Assembly (NCBI GenBank): GCA_029569255.1
Contig: JAKQUO010000048.1
Span: 62,001-126,000, forward strand
Reading direction: 5' to 3'
DNA: 64,000 nucleotides
Source of the DNA: Acidobacteriota bacterium
Lineage (GTDB): Bacteria; Acidobacteriota; Aminicenantia; Aminicenantales; Saccharicenantaceae
Below the pieces are notes generated by a model. The model saw nothing but the letters and a program-made list of their open reading frames with translations, had not been told where the DNA came from and made no database searches. This document shows, in pieces, positions 41,103 through 49,887 of the stretch. The translations under genes and the position numbers were made by a program. Numbering within the stretch: position 1 is the first letter of the stretch; each line of letters begins with the position of its first letter.

Positions 41103-42242
41103 TCAATATTGGCACAGTTTGGCGTGCTCGTCCAACAGGGCCATGAAGTTGTCGTACTTCGCGCCCACGGCGACGCTGTGGCTCGAGCCGAGGATGAACC
41201 GGCCGCCCGGCTTGGCGCAGGCCATGGCCCGGCGGACGTCGGCCCGGACGTCCCCGGGCGTCCCCCCGACGAGGTTCTCGACTGCGACGCCGCCCCAGAG
41301 GGCCATCCGGTCGCCGTGCGTCCTCTTGACGCGGCAGATGTCCATGCCCGCCGTGGGCTGGATGGACTGGTAGGCGTCGAAGCCGATCTCGACGAAGAAG
41401 TCGAGGAGGAGGCCGATGTTGCCGCAGCTGTGCTTGAGGATCTTCTTGCCGTGCTTCGCCTTGACGTTCCGGGCCCGCTCCTTGTTGGCCTCGAGGAAGA
41501 GGTCGCGGAACATGGCCGGCCCGATGAGGGGGCCCGTCTTGAAGCCGAGGTCCTCGGCCCACATCACGGCGTCCGAATCGGGGTGGATCATGATCTCGTC
41601 GGCCAGGTTCTGCTCCCGGACGAGGAGCCGCGTCGCCGCCCGGACCGCCTCGGGGTTGGCGGCGAGCTCGTAGAGGCCGCGCTCCATGCCGCCGAGCAGG
41701 ACGATGCCGACCGACCCGCCCGACGGGCCGCAGATGTACTTCTCCCCCTTGAGCGCCCGGACGACGGCGTCGAGGATCCGCCAGGACCGCTCGTCGCGCC
41801 GCGGCGGCTCGGGCTCCTTCTCGAACTCGGCCGCGGTGAAGACGCGCCGGTCGCGGACGGGGTCGTGGACGCAGGTGATGTCCTGGGTCGCCTCGGACAG
41901 CTTGTAGATCCGGCCCTCGCGGTCCTCCCATGTCGTCGGGTCGATCCGCCGCGGCGGGGGAGGCCCGTCCTCGGGCGCGAGCTCCCACGTCGCCATGGGG
42001 AAGGTGACGATGTCGAGGGGCAGCTTCCGGTGCAGGGCGATGTGGTCCTCGAGCCAGCTCGCCGCGACCTCGCCGGCCCGCCCCTCCCAGAAGGCGATCT
42101 GCGACCTGGCCTTGGCCCGGAGGTAGGTCTCGTGGCCGAGGACGCGCTCGACCGTGTCGAAATCGACGGCGAACTCGGCGTAGGGGACGCGGTCGGGGAC
42201 CCGGCCCTCCAGGACCGCCGCGACCCGCTCCTTCGGGGTCAT
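41103..42242 (-). CDS. UroD-family protein with intact HxCG motif
   Basis: 379 residues from ATG 42242, which overlaps the mannosidase stop by 4 bp. The UroD/MtaA fold is shown by MTPKERVAAVLEGRVPDRVPYAEF, LGFKTGPLIGPAMFRDLFLEANKERARNVKAKHGKKILKHSCGNIGLLLDFFVEIGFDAYQ and GGVAVENLVGGTPGDV. HSCG matches the zinc motif of corrinoid-type methyltransferases, and the haem-pathway UroD start is absent. No corrinoid protein is next to it. In an operon with GH38 and Gfo/Idh it might remove a methyl group from a methylated sugar, but this is inference. Confidence 0.85.
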   Translation of the reverse strand: MTPKERVAAVLEGRVPDRVPYAEFAVDFDTVERVLGHETYLRAKARSQIAFWEGRAGEVAASWLEDHIALHRKLPLDIVTFPMATWELAPEDGPPPPRRIDPTTWEDREGRIYKLSEATQDITCVHDPVRDRRVFTAAEFEKEPEPPRRDERSWRILDAVVRALKGEKYICGPSGGSVGIVLLGGMERGLYELAANPEAVRAATRLLVREQNLADEIMIHPDSDAVMWAEDLGFKTGPLIGPAMFRDLFLEANKERARNVKAKHGKKILKHSCGNIGLLLDFFVEIGFDAYQSIQPTAGMDICRVKRTHGDRMALWGGVAVENLVGGTPGDVRADVRRAMACAKPGGRFILGSSHSVAVGAKYDNFMALLDEHAKLCQY

Positions 42243-44746
42243 CCTTTCCCCGCCCTCCGCTCGAGGAGGTCGGTCTCGCGGAACGACTTCGTCCGCCTGT
42301 CGACGCGGAGCGTCTTGATCTCGAAGCCCCCGAGCCGGACCGCCGCCTTGGCGCCGAGGGCCGGGACCTTGACCGTGACCCGCCGCGGCGCCCCCGTGGG
42401 CTCGAAGAGCCGGACGACCGCGTCCCGGCCGTCCTCGGACCGCTTGAAGGCGGCGAGCTCGACGGCCTCGCCCTCGACCACGACGCCGGGGAGCGAGCGC
42501 TTCCGGCCCCGGCCGCCCGGCGGGAAATAGGCCAGGGCGTAGGGCGCCTCGTTGCGGGCGAGGGCCTCGCGGCCGATCCGCTCCAGGCGCTCGGCCGACG
42601 GGCCGCCGTCGAGCCAGAACCGGAACGTCCGTTCGCCGACGTCCTGGCGCGCGACGAACCGGTCCCCGGCCACGGCCAGCCTGTCCTCCCACGTGTCGGC
42701 GGCGTAGGCGGGCGAGCGGAGGAGCGTCAGGCGCAGCTCGGCGCCGTTCCAGTCCGAGCCGTAGGTGCCGTCGTTGGCCACCGTCAGGGCCAGGCCGTCT
42801 TCGGCCGAGGCCAGGGCCAGCCACTTCTGGGCCACGGCCTCGTCGCCGTTGGAGGGCAGCTCGTCGGCGCCGTAGGCGACCTGGCCGAGGAACCGCGGCG
42901 CGCGCAGCTTCGGCGCGAGGCCGAGCTTGAGCATGGCGTCCCGCTCGGCCCAGAACACCCGGACCCCGACCTCGATCTCCGTCCCCCGCTTGGGGACCTT
43001 GTAGTGGAAGAGCAGGCGCGAGGCGCCGTAGGCGAAGACGGCCTCGACGACGGTCCGGACAGGGCCGTCCTCGACGACGCGGACCGGGGCGAGGACGCCG
43101 TCGCGGAGGCCGCAGAAGCGGGCCGTTTCCTCGGGCGTGGCCGGCTTGAACGTCCCTTCGAGGGCCCGGAAGGCGCGGACCTTCATGCCCCAGGGATCGG
43201 CGTTGTCGCGGATGACGAGCGGGATGAAGGCGCCCGGGGCGAGCAGGTCCGCGCCGCCGGCCCGGTAGGCGTCGAGGAGCCCGGTCCGGACCCCGACCGA
43301 CGCGACGAGGTCGGCCGTGGCCACGGTGATGGCGCCGCTCTCCTCGGCGGCCGCCGGCTTGGGCCTTTCGGCGGCGCGCTCGAGCCGGCACGAGAAGCGG
43401 GTCAGCCGGTTGGCCGGGAGCTCCGCTTCGAAGACGACGCGCTTGCGCCACTCGACGCTGAGGTTGCTCTCCTCCTTCTCGAGCTGGACCGGGAGCTCGC
43501 GGCCGCCCGGCCCGAAGAGGCGGGGGACCCAGAAGCCCCCCTCCGTGTTCGGCTCCCAGGGCTCGAACTCGCACTCGACGAGCGTCCGCAGGGCCTGGCC
43601 GTGGGGATTGAAGACGAAGAGGGGGACTTCGCCGGCCGCGGCCCTGGGCTCGCCGGCGGCCAGGGCGAAGAAGGCCCGGGCCTTGACCCGCGACAGGATC
43701 TCGAGCCCGTGGCCGATGGTCCGCAGGGCGCCGTCCTCGCCCGACGGGATGGCCGAGCCGGGCAGGATGTCGTGGAACTCGACGAAGGCCAGGTCGCGCA
43801 TGGCCTCTTCGAACTCCTCGCGGGGGTAGGCCATGAGCCCCTGGACCCAGGCCGCGGCGGCCATCTTCTCGGCCGAGTAGAGCTCGTTCTCGAGCCGGCG
43901 GTGTCCCTGCTTGACCCGGGCCATGGACGTGTAGCAGCCGACGGCCCAGGGGTTGAGGTCCTTCTCGCGGCGGGGGAGGGAGGGCCGTTCGGCCTCGAGC
44001 TCGCGGAAATAGTCGTCGGGCGTCGAGTGGACGAGTTCGAGGCCGCGGCGCTCTCTCCGCAGCGCCTCGAGGCCGGCCAAGTCCCGCCGTGACGGCCCGC
44101 CGCCGTGGTCGCCGACGCCCCAGAGGTGGATGGCCAGGCCGCCGTCCGGGTTCTCGGCCAGCCAGGCCTCCAGCCGGGCCCGCTCTTTGCCGCCGGGCGA
44201 GCAGTAGTGGGCCGAGGCCCGGTTGGCCAGGACCTCGGAGCCGTCGTAGCCGACCCAGACGAACTCGTCCCGGGGCAGGGGGCACTGCGAGTCGCCGGGC
44301 CGGCAGCAGAGATAGGCCGTGTAACCGCTCTTGGCCAAGATCTGGACCAGGCCCCGGGTGTGGCCGAAGGGGTCGAGGTTGACCGCCGTCCGCGGCTCGA
44401 CGCCGAACTTGTCCTTGAAATACCGGCGCCCGAGGAGGATCTGGCGGACGAACGACTCGCCGCTCGGCATGTTGCAGTCGGGCTGGACGTGCCAGCCGCC
44501 CATGACGTGCCACTTCTTCCGCCGGACCAGAGCCTTGATGCGGCGGAAGAGCGCCGGCTCGTGCTCCTCGACCCACCGGTAGAGGACGGCCTCGTTGTGG
44601 CAGAAGACGAAATCGCCGCGCTTTTCGCAGAACTCGGCCGCCTGCCGGAACGTGGACAGGGCCTCGCCGGCCCCCTCCGGCCACTCCCACAGCCAGACCG
44701 GGTCGATGTGGGCGTTGGCGACGAGATGGATCCTTCGCTTGGCCAT
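42239..44746 (-). CDS. Alpha-mannosidase-like glycoside hydrolase, GH38 family
   Basis: 835 residues from ATG 44746 (GAGAGAGGTGG 5 nt upstream). The N-terminal catalytic domain has HIDPVWLW (zinc His13 and Asp15), GGWHVQPDCNMPSGESFVRQI, and NLDPFGH with Asp125 as likely nucleophile, all GH38 marks. Middle helical domain around residues 300-400 (VEFHDILPGSAI carries another zinc His), and a beta-rich C-terminal half. GH38 enzymes free alpha-mannose from glycans. No signal peptide, so it works in the cytosol on imported sugars. First gene of an operon with the UroD-like and Gfo/Idh genes. Confidence 0.92.
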   Translation of the reverse strand: MAKRRIHLVANAHIDPVWLWEWPEGAGEALSTFRQAAEFCEKRGDFVFCHNEAVLYRWVEEHEPALFRRIKALVRRKKWHVMGGWHVQPDCNMPSGESFVRQILLGRRYFKDKFGVEPRTAVNLDPFGHTRGLVQILAKSGYTAYLCCRPGDSQCPLPRDEFVWVGYDGSEVLANRASAHYCSPGGKERARLEAWLAENPDGGLAIHLWGVGDHGGGPSRRDLAGLEALRRERRGLELVHSTPDDYFRELEAERPSLPRREKDLNPWAVGCYTSMARVKQGHRRLENELYSAEKMAAAAWVQGLMAYPREEFEEAMRDLAFVEFHDILPGSAIPSGEDGALRTIGHGLEILSRVKARAFFALAAGEPRAAAGEVPLFVFNPHGQALRTLVECEFEPWEPNTEGGFWVPRLFGPGGRELPVQLEKEESNLSVEWRKRVVFEAELPANRLTRFSCRLERAAERPKPAAAEESGAITVATADLVASVGVRTGLLDAYRAGGADLLAPGAFIPLVIRDNADPWGMKVRAFRALEGTFKPATPEETARFCGLRDGVLAPVRVVEDGPVRTVVEAVFAYGASRLLFHYKVPKRGTEIEVGVRVFWAERDAMLKLGLAPKLRAPRFLGQVAYGADELPSNGDEAVAQKWLALASAEDGLALTVANDGTYGSDWNGAELRLTLLRSPAYAADTWEDRLAVAGDRFVARQDVGERTFRFWLDGGPSAERLERIGREALARNEAPYALAYFPPGGRGRKRSLPGVVVEGEAVELAAFKRSEDGRDAVVRLFEPTGAPRRVTVKVPALGAKAAVRLGGFEIKTLRVDRRTKSFRETDLLERRAGKG

Positions 44747-44813
44747 GGCCACCTCTCTCGGGGGATGACGGCGCGGACCCGGGGTCGAGGGCGGCCGCGC
44801 CTCCTCGGCCGGG

Positions 44814-44843
44814 ATTATATGTGCGGGATAGCCCCGAAAGCAA
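44814..44843 (-). promoter_or_regulatory. Predicted promoter of the GH38 operon
   Basis: Minus strand: TTGCTT (44838-44843), 18 bp, TATAAT (44814-44819), with a leader of about 60 nt before the ATG. Confidence 0.5.
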
Positions 44844-44978
44844 ACCGTCCGGCGCCCGCCGGCCCCCGCCCTCAACGGACGGGGAGCGCGGGGGGCGGCA
44901 TCCCTCGCCGTCTCGGAGCGGGAACTCGGAGATGGGAGAAGGGCCAAGAAAACGGGGCGTTCTTGCGAGGGGCCCGGC

Positions 44979-45179
44979 TCAGGCCCGGGAAGGGCCGCGG
45001 AGGAGGCGGGCCGGCAGGGTGATGATGGCTCCGATGAGATCGAAGACCGCTTTGACCGTGACGCCGAGGAGCCGGAGCGGCAGGAGCAGGAGCCAGACGA
45101 ACGGATAGAGGACCAGGGCCAACAGGGCGATCGGCCAGCAGATCACGAGCAGGATGAGCCAAAGAAGGAATTTGGTCAT
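44979..45179 (-). CDS. Small two-span membrane protein
   Basis: 66 residues from ATG 45179 with GAGGAGG 6 nt upstream. It is almost all hydrophobic: MTKFLLWLILLVICWPIALLALV then YPFVWLLLLPLRLLGVTVKAVFDLIGAIITLPARLL, ending in a basic tail. No family recognised. It stands alone between two minus-strand operons. The strong ribosome site and membrane pattern make it likely real. Confidence 0.7.
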   Translation of the reverse strand: MTKFLLWLILLVICWPIALLALVLYPFVWLLLLPLRLLGVTVKAVFDLIGAIITLPARLLRGPSRA

Positions 45180-45302
45180 CGTCGGCCTCCTCGCCTGGAT
45201 ATACGGACGGCCGCACGCCAAGGTTCCCTGGATCGGCGGCGCGCAGCTCGATTCGCTCGGTCGCCCGGGACCGGAGCGTCGATCGGCCTGTCGAGCCGGG
45301 TG

Positions 45303-46343
45303 TCACCGGAACGGGGGCCGGCCGAAGGCGTCGCGGGCCTCGCGCAGGGCGACGACGTGGCTTGGCTCGCAGTCGTAGGCCACGACGCCGCAGCCGAAGA
45401 GGAGCCCCGGCTGTCCGGCCGCCGCCTCGAGGACCCGCCGGGCCTCGGCCCGGACGGCGTCCGGCGGCCCGGCATGGACGAGCCGGGCGTCCACCGAGGC
45501 CCGCAGGGCCCGCTGCTCGGCCCGGCACCGCCTCAGGAACAGCCCCAGGTCGGCGCCGGCGTCGCAGAGGAGCTGAGGCGCCCCGGTCCGGAGGAGGTCC
45601 TCGAGGATGGCCGTCGTGTCGCCGCCGACGATGAGCGGCGTCAGGCGCGCTCCCGCCCGGCGCAGGGCGGGGACGACGGCGTCGCGGTAGGCCGGCAGGA
45701 CGAACTCGCGGAAGACCCGGGGCGAGGCCGCCGCCGGCGAGGCCTTGGAATCGAAGAGGACCGGCTCGACCCCGCGCTCGAGGAAGGCCGCCCCGAAGTC
45801 CGCGGCGGTCCGGGCCGCCCAGTCCATGAGCCCGCGGACAAAGGCCGGGTCCTCGACCGTCGCCACGAGGAGCGCTTCCGACCCGGCCACGGCCGAGGCC
45901 AGCGAGAACGGCCCGGTCACGGCGCCGCGGACGACGAGGTCGCGGCCCCGCGCCTTACGGAGCCGGGCCGCCGTCTCCAGGAAGAGCGGCAGGCGTCCGT
46001 CTTGGGCCGGGTCGATCCGCCCGAGCTTCCGGAGGTCGCCGGGCCCGCGGACGAGCGGCGCCGCCACCGCCGGGACGTCCGGGCCGGCCCCGAAGAAGCG
46101 GACCTCGCAGCCGGCCGCCTCGGCCTCGACGTTGTAGACGTCGAGCCCGACCGTGAGCGCGTCGGGGTCGTAGAGGGCGAGCTCCCTCTCCAGGGCCTCG
46201 CCGAGGAGGCCGGCGTCGCGGCAGACCTCGGACGGGGACCGGCCGACGAGGCGGGCCTTGTGCTCGTAGACGGCCGGGACGAAGGGGACCTTGTCGGCGG
46301 GCTCGAGCGCCAGGGTCCGCTCGAGCCTCTCGCGCTTGGTCAT
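45303..46343 (-). CDS. UroD-family protein lacking the HxCG motif
   Basis: 346 residues. MTKRERLERTLALEPADKVPFVPAVYEHKA, the MtaA-like start, DLVVRGAVTGPFSLASAVAGSEALL, and a C-terminal FGCGVV. At the place of the metal-binding HxCG the sequence reads TPLIVGGDTT, so the His and Cys ligands are gone. Metal-dependent methyl transfer is therefore doubtful; a substrate-binding or altered activity is possible. It starts 6 bp after a LysE-family exporter, which suggests the two handle the same compound. Confidence 0.82.
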   Translation of the reverse strand: MTKRERLERTLALEPADKVPFVPAVYEHKARLVGRSPSEVCRDAGLLGEALERELALYDPDALTVGLDVYNVEAEAAGCEVRFFGAGPDVPAVAAPLVRGPGDLRKLGRIDPAQDGRLPLFLETAARLRKARGRDLVVRGAVTGPFSLASAVAGSEALLVATVEDPAFVRGLMDWAARTAADFGAAFLERGVEPVLFDSKASPAAASPRVFREFVLPAYRDAVVPALRRAGARLTPLIVGGDTTAILEDLLRTGAPQLLCDAGADLGLFLRRCRAEQRALRASVDARLVHAGPPDAVRAEARRVLEAAAGQPGLLFGCGVVAYDCEPSHVVALREARDAFGRPPFR

Positions 46344-46349
46344 CCACGG

Positions 46350-46988
46350 TCAGATGAAGACGGTGGCCAGGGTGTAGACGGCGAAACCGATCAGCGCCAG
46401 CCCGAGAGCGAAGAGGATCCTGCGGAAGGTCTCCTGCTTGATGCGCTGGTGCCGGGAGCTGATGAACCGGACGAGGCCCATGTACCAGCCGAACGAGGTC
46501 AGGCCGACCACGACGGCGAAGGCCACGGCCGTCCAGGTGCCGTAGCGGACCAGGTTATGGCCGAGGAGGTTATGCCCGGTGACGACCCCGGCCACGAAGA
46601 TCCAGTACATGTAGAGGGTCGGGTTGGTGAGGTAGAGGAGCATGACGCCCAGGATCGGCTTGGGCGCGGCCGAGGGGACGCTGTTCCGGTCCTGGGGGAT
46701 CTCGAAGGTCTTGGAATCGATGATGAGCTTGCGGGCCAGCAGGAAGATGACGACGGCCGCGACGAGCTTCAGGACCGACATGGAATAGGCCGGCAGGCGG
46801 AGCTTGATCCTGAAGAACCCGGCCAGGGCGACGAAGCAGAAGACGGCGTCGAAGAAGGAGGCGGTCGCGCCGGCCAGGACGCCGTGGAGGAAGTCGCGCT
46901 TGAGGGCCTGGGAGGCGACGAAGAAGTTGATCGGGCCGAGGGGGACGGAGGCCATGAGGCCGAAGAAGATCCCTAGCAGAGCGAACAT
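46350..46988 (-). CDS. LysE family exporter
   Basis: 212 residues from ATG 46988. Six hydrophobic segments; the start MFALLGIFFGLMASVPLGPINFFVASQALKRDFLHGVLAG has the family's PLGP(I/G)N motif, and TNPTLYMYWIFVAG matches the NP motif in the fourth segment. LysE/RhtB proteins export amino acids or related small molecules. Promoter and start are so close that the RNA has almost no leader. Followed after 6 bp by the UroD-like gene. Confidence 0.88.
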   Translation of the reverse strand: MFALLGIFFGLMASVPLGPINFFVASQALKRDFLHGVLAGATASFFDAVFCFVALAGFFRIKLRLPAYSMSVLKLVAAVVIFLLARKLIIDSKTFEIPQDRNSVPSAAPKPILGVMLLYLTNPTLYMYWIFVAGVVTGHNLLGHNLVRYGTWTAVAFAVVVGLTSFGWYMGLVRFISSRHQRIKQETFRRILFALGLALIGFAVYTLATVFI

Positions 46989-46997
46989 CTCGCCGGG

Positions 46998-47027
46998 AGT
47001 GTAGCGGAAACCCCGGCCGGGAGTCAA
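46998..47027 (-). promoter_or_regulatory. Predicted promoter of the LysE gene
   Basis: Minus strand: TTGACT (47022-47027), 18 bp, TACACT (46998-47003), 9 nt before the ATG, so close to leaderless. Confidence 0.6.
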
Positions 47028-47083
47028 TCACCGGAGCCGGGCATCGGGAGGGGGGCGGGGGCGGGACGGCGGCCGCGGCCGCC

Positions 47084-47329
47084 TCACATCTTGGCGATGC
47101 TGGCGGCCTCGTCGCCGGAGTCCTCCTCGGACTCGAGCTCGATGCCGAGGAGCTTGGCCGTCCCCTCGTAGACCATCTTCAGCGACTTCTTGGACTCCTG
47201 GAGCTCGGCCAGGCGCTTCCGGACCTTTTGGAGTTCCTTCTCGACTTCCTCGTCGAGATGCTCCAGCTGGTGCTTCACCTCGGCCATCGTCTTCTTGTAG
47301 AGGTCCTCTTGTTCCTTGCTCAGAGCCAT
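47084..47329 (-). CDS. Small coiled-coil protein
   Basis: 81 residues, AAGGAG 7 nt before the ATG, and a TATAAT (47350-47355, minus) upstream. Residues about 5-55 form a charged coiled coil (EDLYKKTMAEVKHQLEHLDEEVEKELQKVRKRLAELQESKKSLK), then KMVYEGTAKLLGIELE and an acidic tail. No family recognised. It follows the receiver-TonB gene on the same strand by 30 bp and could be co-transcribed. Possibly an adaptor or a structural helix protein. Confidence 0.7.
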   Translation of the reverse strand: MALSKEQEDLYKKTMAEVKHQLEHLDEEVEKELQKVRKRLAELQESKKSLKMVYEGTAKLLGIELESEEDSGDEAASIAKM

Positions 47330-47359
47330 GCGAAACTCCTTCCCGCCGGATTATACCAT

Positions 47360-49348
47360 CTATTCCGAGGCGCCGGAATCGCTTTTCTCGGCCTTGAAAG
47401 CGATGACGAACGGCTTCCAGACCTTGACGGCGACGCCGTCCTTGCGGGCCGGCTCGAACTTCCACTTCCTCACGGCGGCCTCGGCCGCCTTGCCCAGGCC
47501 CATGTCGTCCTGGATGCCCTTGAGGATGCCGGTGTCGACGACGTTGCCCTTCTCGTCGATCAGGGCGTTGACGGTGATCGAGCCTTCGAGGCCGCGCGCC
47601 TGGGCGCCCTGGGGATAGACCGGGTTGACCTTCTTGGTCAGGGCCGGCGGGCTGGTCACCGAGCCCAGATCGACCAGGTCGCCTTCCTTGACGGGGGGAG
47701 CGGCCGGCGGCGAGGCGACCGCGGCGGGCGGCTCGGCTTCCGTCCTGGCCGCCGGGGGCTGGGCCTCGGCCTTCGCCGCGGCCGCGTTGCCGTCCCGCTC
47801 GCTCGCCGGCGGGGTCAGGGCGAGGACGCCGGCCGGGACGACGGGATCGACGATCCCTTCGGCCACGGGGGGGGCCTCGGCCGCCTTGGCGGCGGGCTTG
47901 GGCTTCGGTTTGGCCGGAGCGGGCTCGACGACGGGCGGCAGGGTTTCGACGGGCGGCGGGGCCGGGACTTCGATCGCGGGCACGGCCCGGGAAGCGCTCG
48001 GGACCGGAACTGGCCTGGGCGCGGGCTTGGGCCTCAGGACGAGGAAGGCGGCCGCGGCGACGGCCACGACGCCGACGGCCGCGAAGACGAGCTTCGGGAG
48101 GCCTTTCTTCTCCTTCCCCTCGCCGATGTGTTCGAAGATCTCCCGGTGCTGGAAGATGTCGCCGGAGGGGGTCGGGGAGACCTCGGGGATCTTGACTTCG
48201 GTCCGGACGGGCTCCCGCATGGCCGGCTCGGGGCGGGCGGGCTCGGCCCCCCGGGGCTCGCGCCTGGCCGGCTCGGGCCTCGGCGTCTCCGCCGGGCGGG
48301 CCGGCTTCACCGGGGCCGCCGGCATGACCGGCCGCGCCGGGGCCTGGGCCTTCGGCGGGTCCGGGGGCGCCTGAGGCTTCGGCTTCGCGGGGGTGAAGAA
48401 GGGCGAGATGTCGGAGCCCGGGTCGCCGGGCGTCAACGTGTTCCTGGCGGCCGGCCCGGGCACGGCGGGCCCGGATTCCGGGGCCGGCGCCGGGGCGGGC
48501 TTGGGCCTTTCGGCGGCGGGTTTGGCGGCCGCGGGCTTCTCGGCCTCCGGGGCCGGGGGCGGCGGCGCGGGCGCGGGGGGCCGGGGCGCGGGCCGGGGGG
48601 CCTTGACCTTGTCTTTCTCGATCTCGAACCCGGCCAGGGCCGACTTGAGGAACTGATCGATGTCGGCGCTCTCGCTGCCGTTGCCGTTGCCGCCGCCCGT
48701 CCGCTCGGCGGGCCTCTTCGCCTCGGGGACGGGCCGGGCCGCGACCGTCTTGAGAAGATCGTCCGCGAGCGACTCGAACCTGGCCTCCGCGGGCGTCTCG
48801 CGCCGGGCCGGGGCGGGGGCGGACTTCCGCAGCTTGGGGATCTCCCGGGCCAGCTTGTCGATGTCGGCCGGGATCGAGAACAGGTCCTCGTCGGACCTGG
48901 GCTTATCGCGCTTCGACGCGTCGGCCGTGACGGGCTCGGGCCGGACGGGCCGGGCCCGCTCCGGCTCTTGCCTCGGCTCGGGCTTGCCCAGGACGGCCTC
49001 GATCGAGCTCAGAAGCTCGGCCACCTTGAGCGGCTTCTCGAAGTATTCCGACGCGCCGTAGGTCCGCAGGGCCTCGGTCCGATAGACGCGGTCCTTGTAG
49101 ACCCCGGTCATGATGAAGACGGTGGCCTGGGAGTTGCGCTCCGAGGTGATGCGCTGGCAGAGCTCGAAGCCGTGGACCTTCGGCAGCATGGCTTCCATGA
49201 GGACCAGGTCGGGGGACTCCTTGTTGTACCTGTCCCAGCCCGCCTGGCCGTCGGTCGCCGTGACCACCTCGTACCCCTCCTTGGCCAGGGTCCCCTGGAG
49301 GGAGGCCAGCGAGTTCTGATCGTAGTCGATGACGAGGATCTTTTTCAT
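47360..49348 (-). CDS. Receiver domain-TonB C-terminal fusion protein
   Basis: 662 residues from ATG 49348 (ATG 49354 also in frame). Residues 1-118 are a CheY-like receiver: ILVIDYDQNSLASL, Thr81 in VFIMTGV and Lys105 in YFEKPLK are kept, but the phospho-acceptor Asp is Glu52 (LVLMEAMLPKVHG), a change that mimics the phosphorylated form in other regulators. A very long Pro/Ala/Lys linker (about 120-415) follows, then one membrane segment near 425-445 (LPKLVFAAVGVVAVAAAAFLVL), a second Pro-rich stretch, and a TonB-C domain (about 575-650: PPALTKKVNPVYPQGAQARGLEGSITV). So a cytosolic receiver is tied through the membrane to a periplasmic TonB domain. A direct link between signalling and outer-membrane transport is inferred. 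Confidence 0.9.
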   Translation of the reverse strand: MKKILVIDYDQNSLASLQGTLAKEGYEVVTATDGQAGWDRYNKESPDLVLMEAMLPKVHGFELCQRITSERNSQATVFIMTGVYKDRVYRTEALRTYGASEYFEKPLKVAELLSSIEAVLGKPEPRQEPERARPVRPEPVTADASKRDKPRSDEDLFSIPADIDKLAREIPKLRKSAPAPARRETPAEARFESLADDLLKTVAARPVPEAKRPAERTGGGNGNGSESADIDQFLKSALAGFEIEKDKVKAPRPAPRPPAPAPPPPAPEAEKPAAAKPAAERPKPAPAPAPESGPAVPGPAARNTLTPGDPGSDISPFFTPAKPKPQAPPDPPKAQAPARPVMPAAPVKPARPAETPRPEPARREPRGAEPARPEPAMREPVRTEVKIPEVSPTPSGDIFQHREIFEHIGEGKEKKGLPKLVFAAVGVVAVAAAAFLVLRPKPAPRPVPVPSASRAVPAIEVPAPPPVETLPPVVEPAPAKPKPKPAAKAAEAPPVAEGIVDPVVPAGVLALTPPASERDGNAAAAKAEAQPPAARTEAEPPAAVASPPAAPPVKEGDLVDLGSVTSPPALTKKVNPVYPQGAQARGLEGSITVNALIDEKGNVVDTGILKGIQDDMGLGKAAEAAVRKWKFEPARKDGVAVKVWKPFVIAFKAEKSDSGASE

Positions 49349-49653
49349 GCCCATCTCTTGCCGCGTCGCGCCGCCTTACGACCGGCCTTCCCGTCGCCGG
49401 AACGGGCCGGCGGACGGTCCTTCGGACAGCGCTCTCGTTCGCATGGACCCATTTTTTCCTCACCCCCCGGCCGGGTCAATCACCCCTCAAGGTGAATACC
49501 GGGATGATTTCCCCCCCCCACCCCGGGGGGACCGGCCCCTCGGGGGGCGCCCCGAGGGCCCTCGCCGCCTCGCCTCATCCGCCGGGGAGGCCGACGAGGG
49601 ACCTCGGGTGTCGTCTCCGCTCGCTGCGGTGAAACGTCACGCCGTCCCGGGGC

Positions 49654-49695
49654 CTGAAAACGGGACATGTCCTTGCACGTGTCCCGGGCTTTCAG
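49654..49695. repeat. GGGACATGT palindrome (REP-like hairpin)
   Basis: Outer arms CTGAAA and TTTCAG (49654-49659, 49690-49695), inner arms GGGACATGT and ACGTGTCCC around a 6-nt loop, with one G-T pair. Same core as the palindromes at 18561, 28279 and 49938. Confidence 0.55.
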
Positions 49696-49887
49696 ACACC
49701 GAGGCCGGCTAGTTCACCGCTTGATGCTCACTCCGACGACACCTTCGGCCCCTTCTTCCGTCGGCCTCCCATGGCCGGGCGGCCGAGCTCGCTCGAGGTG
49801 ATGCCTCATGATAAAAGCGCGGCGGCCGGTCGAGCGCCGGGAGCGGCGGGCTGAACCGCCGGGGCGCGGGCGCGTAATCATCAATCA

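Noticed and set aside
41103..44843. Single 1246-codon minus frame joining GH38 region and UroD-like gene
   Set aside because: The upper part is an off-frame shadow of the GH38 gene; the real UroD-like gene starts at 42242.
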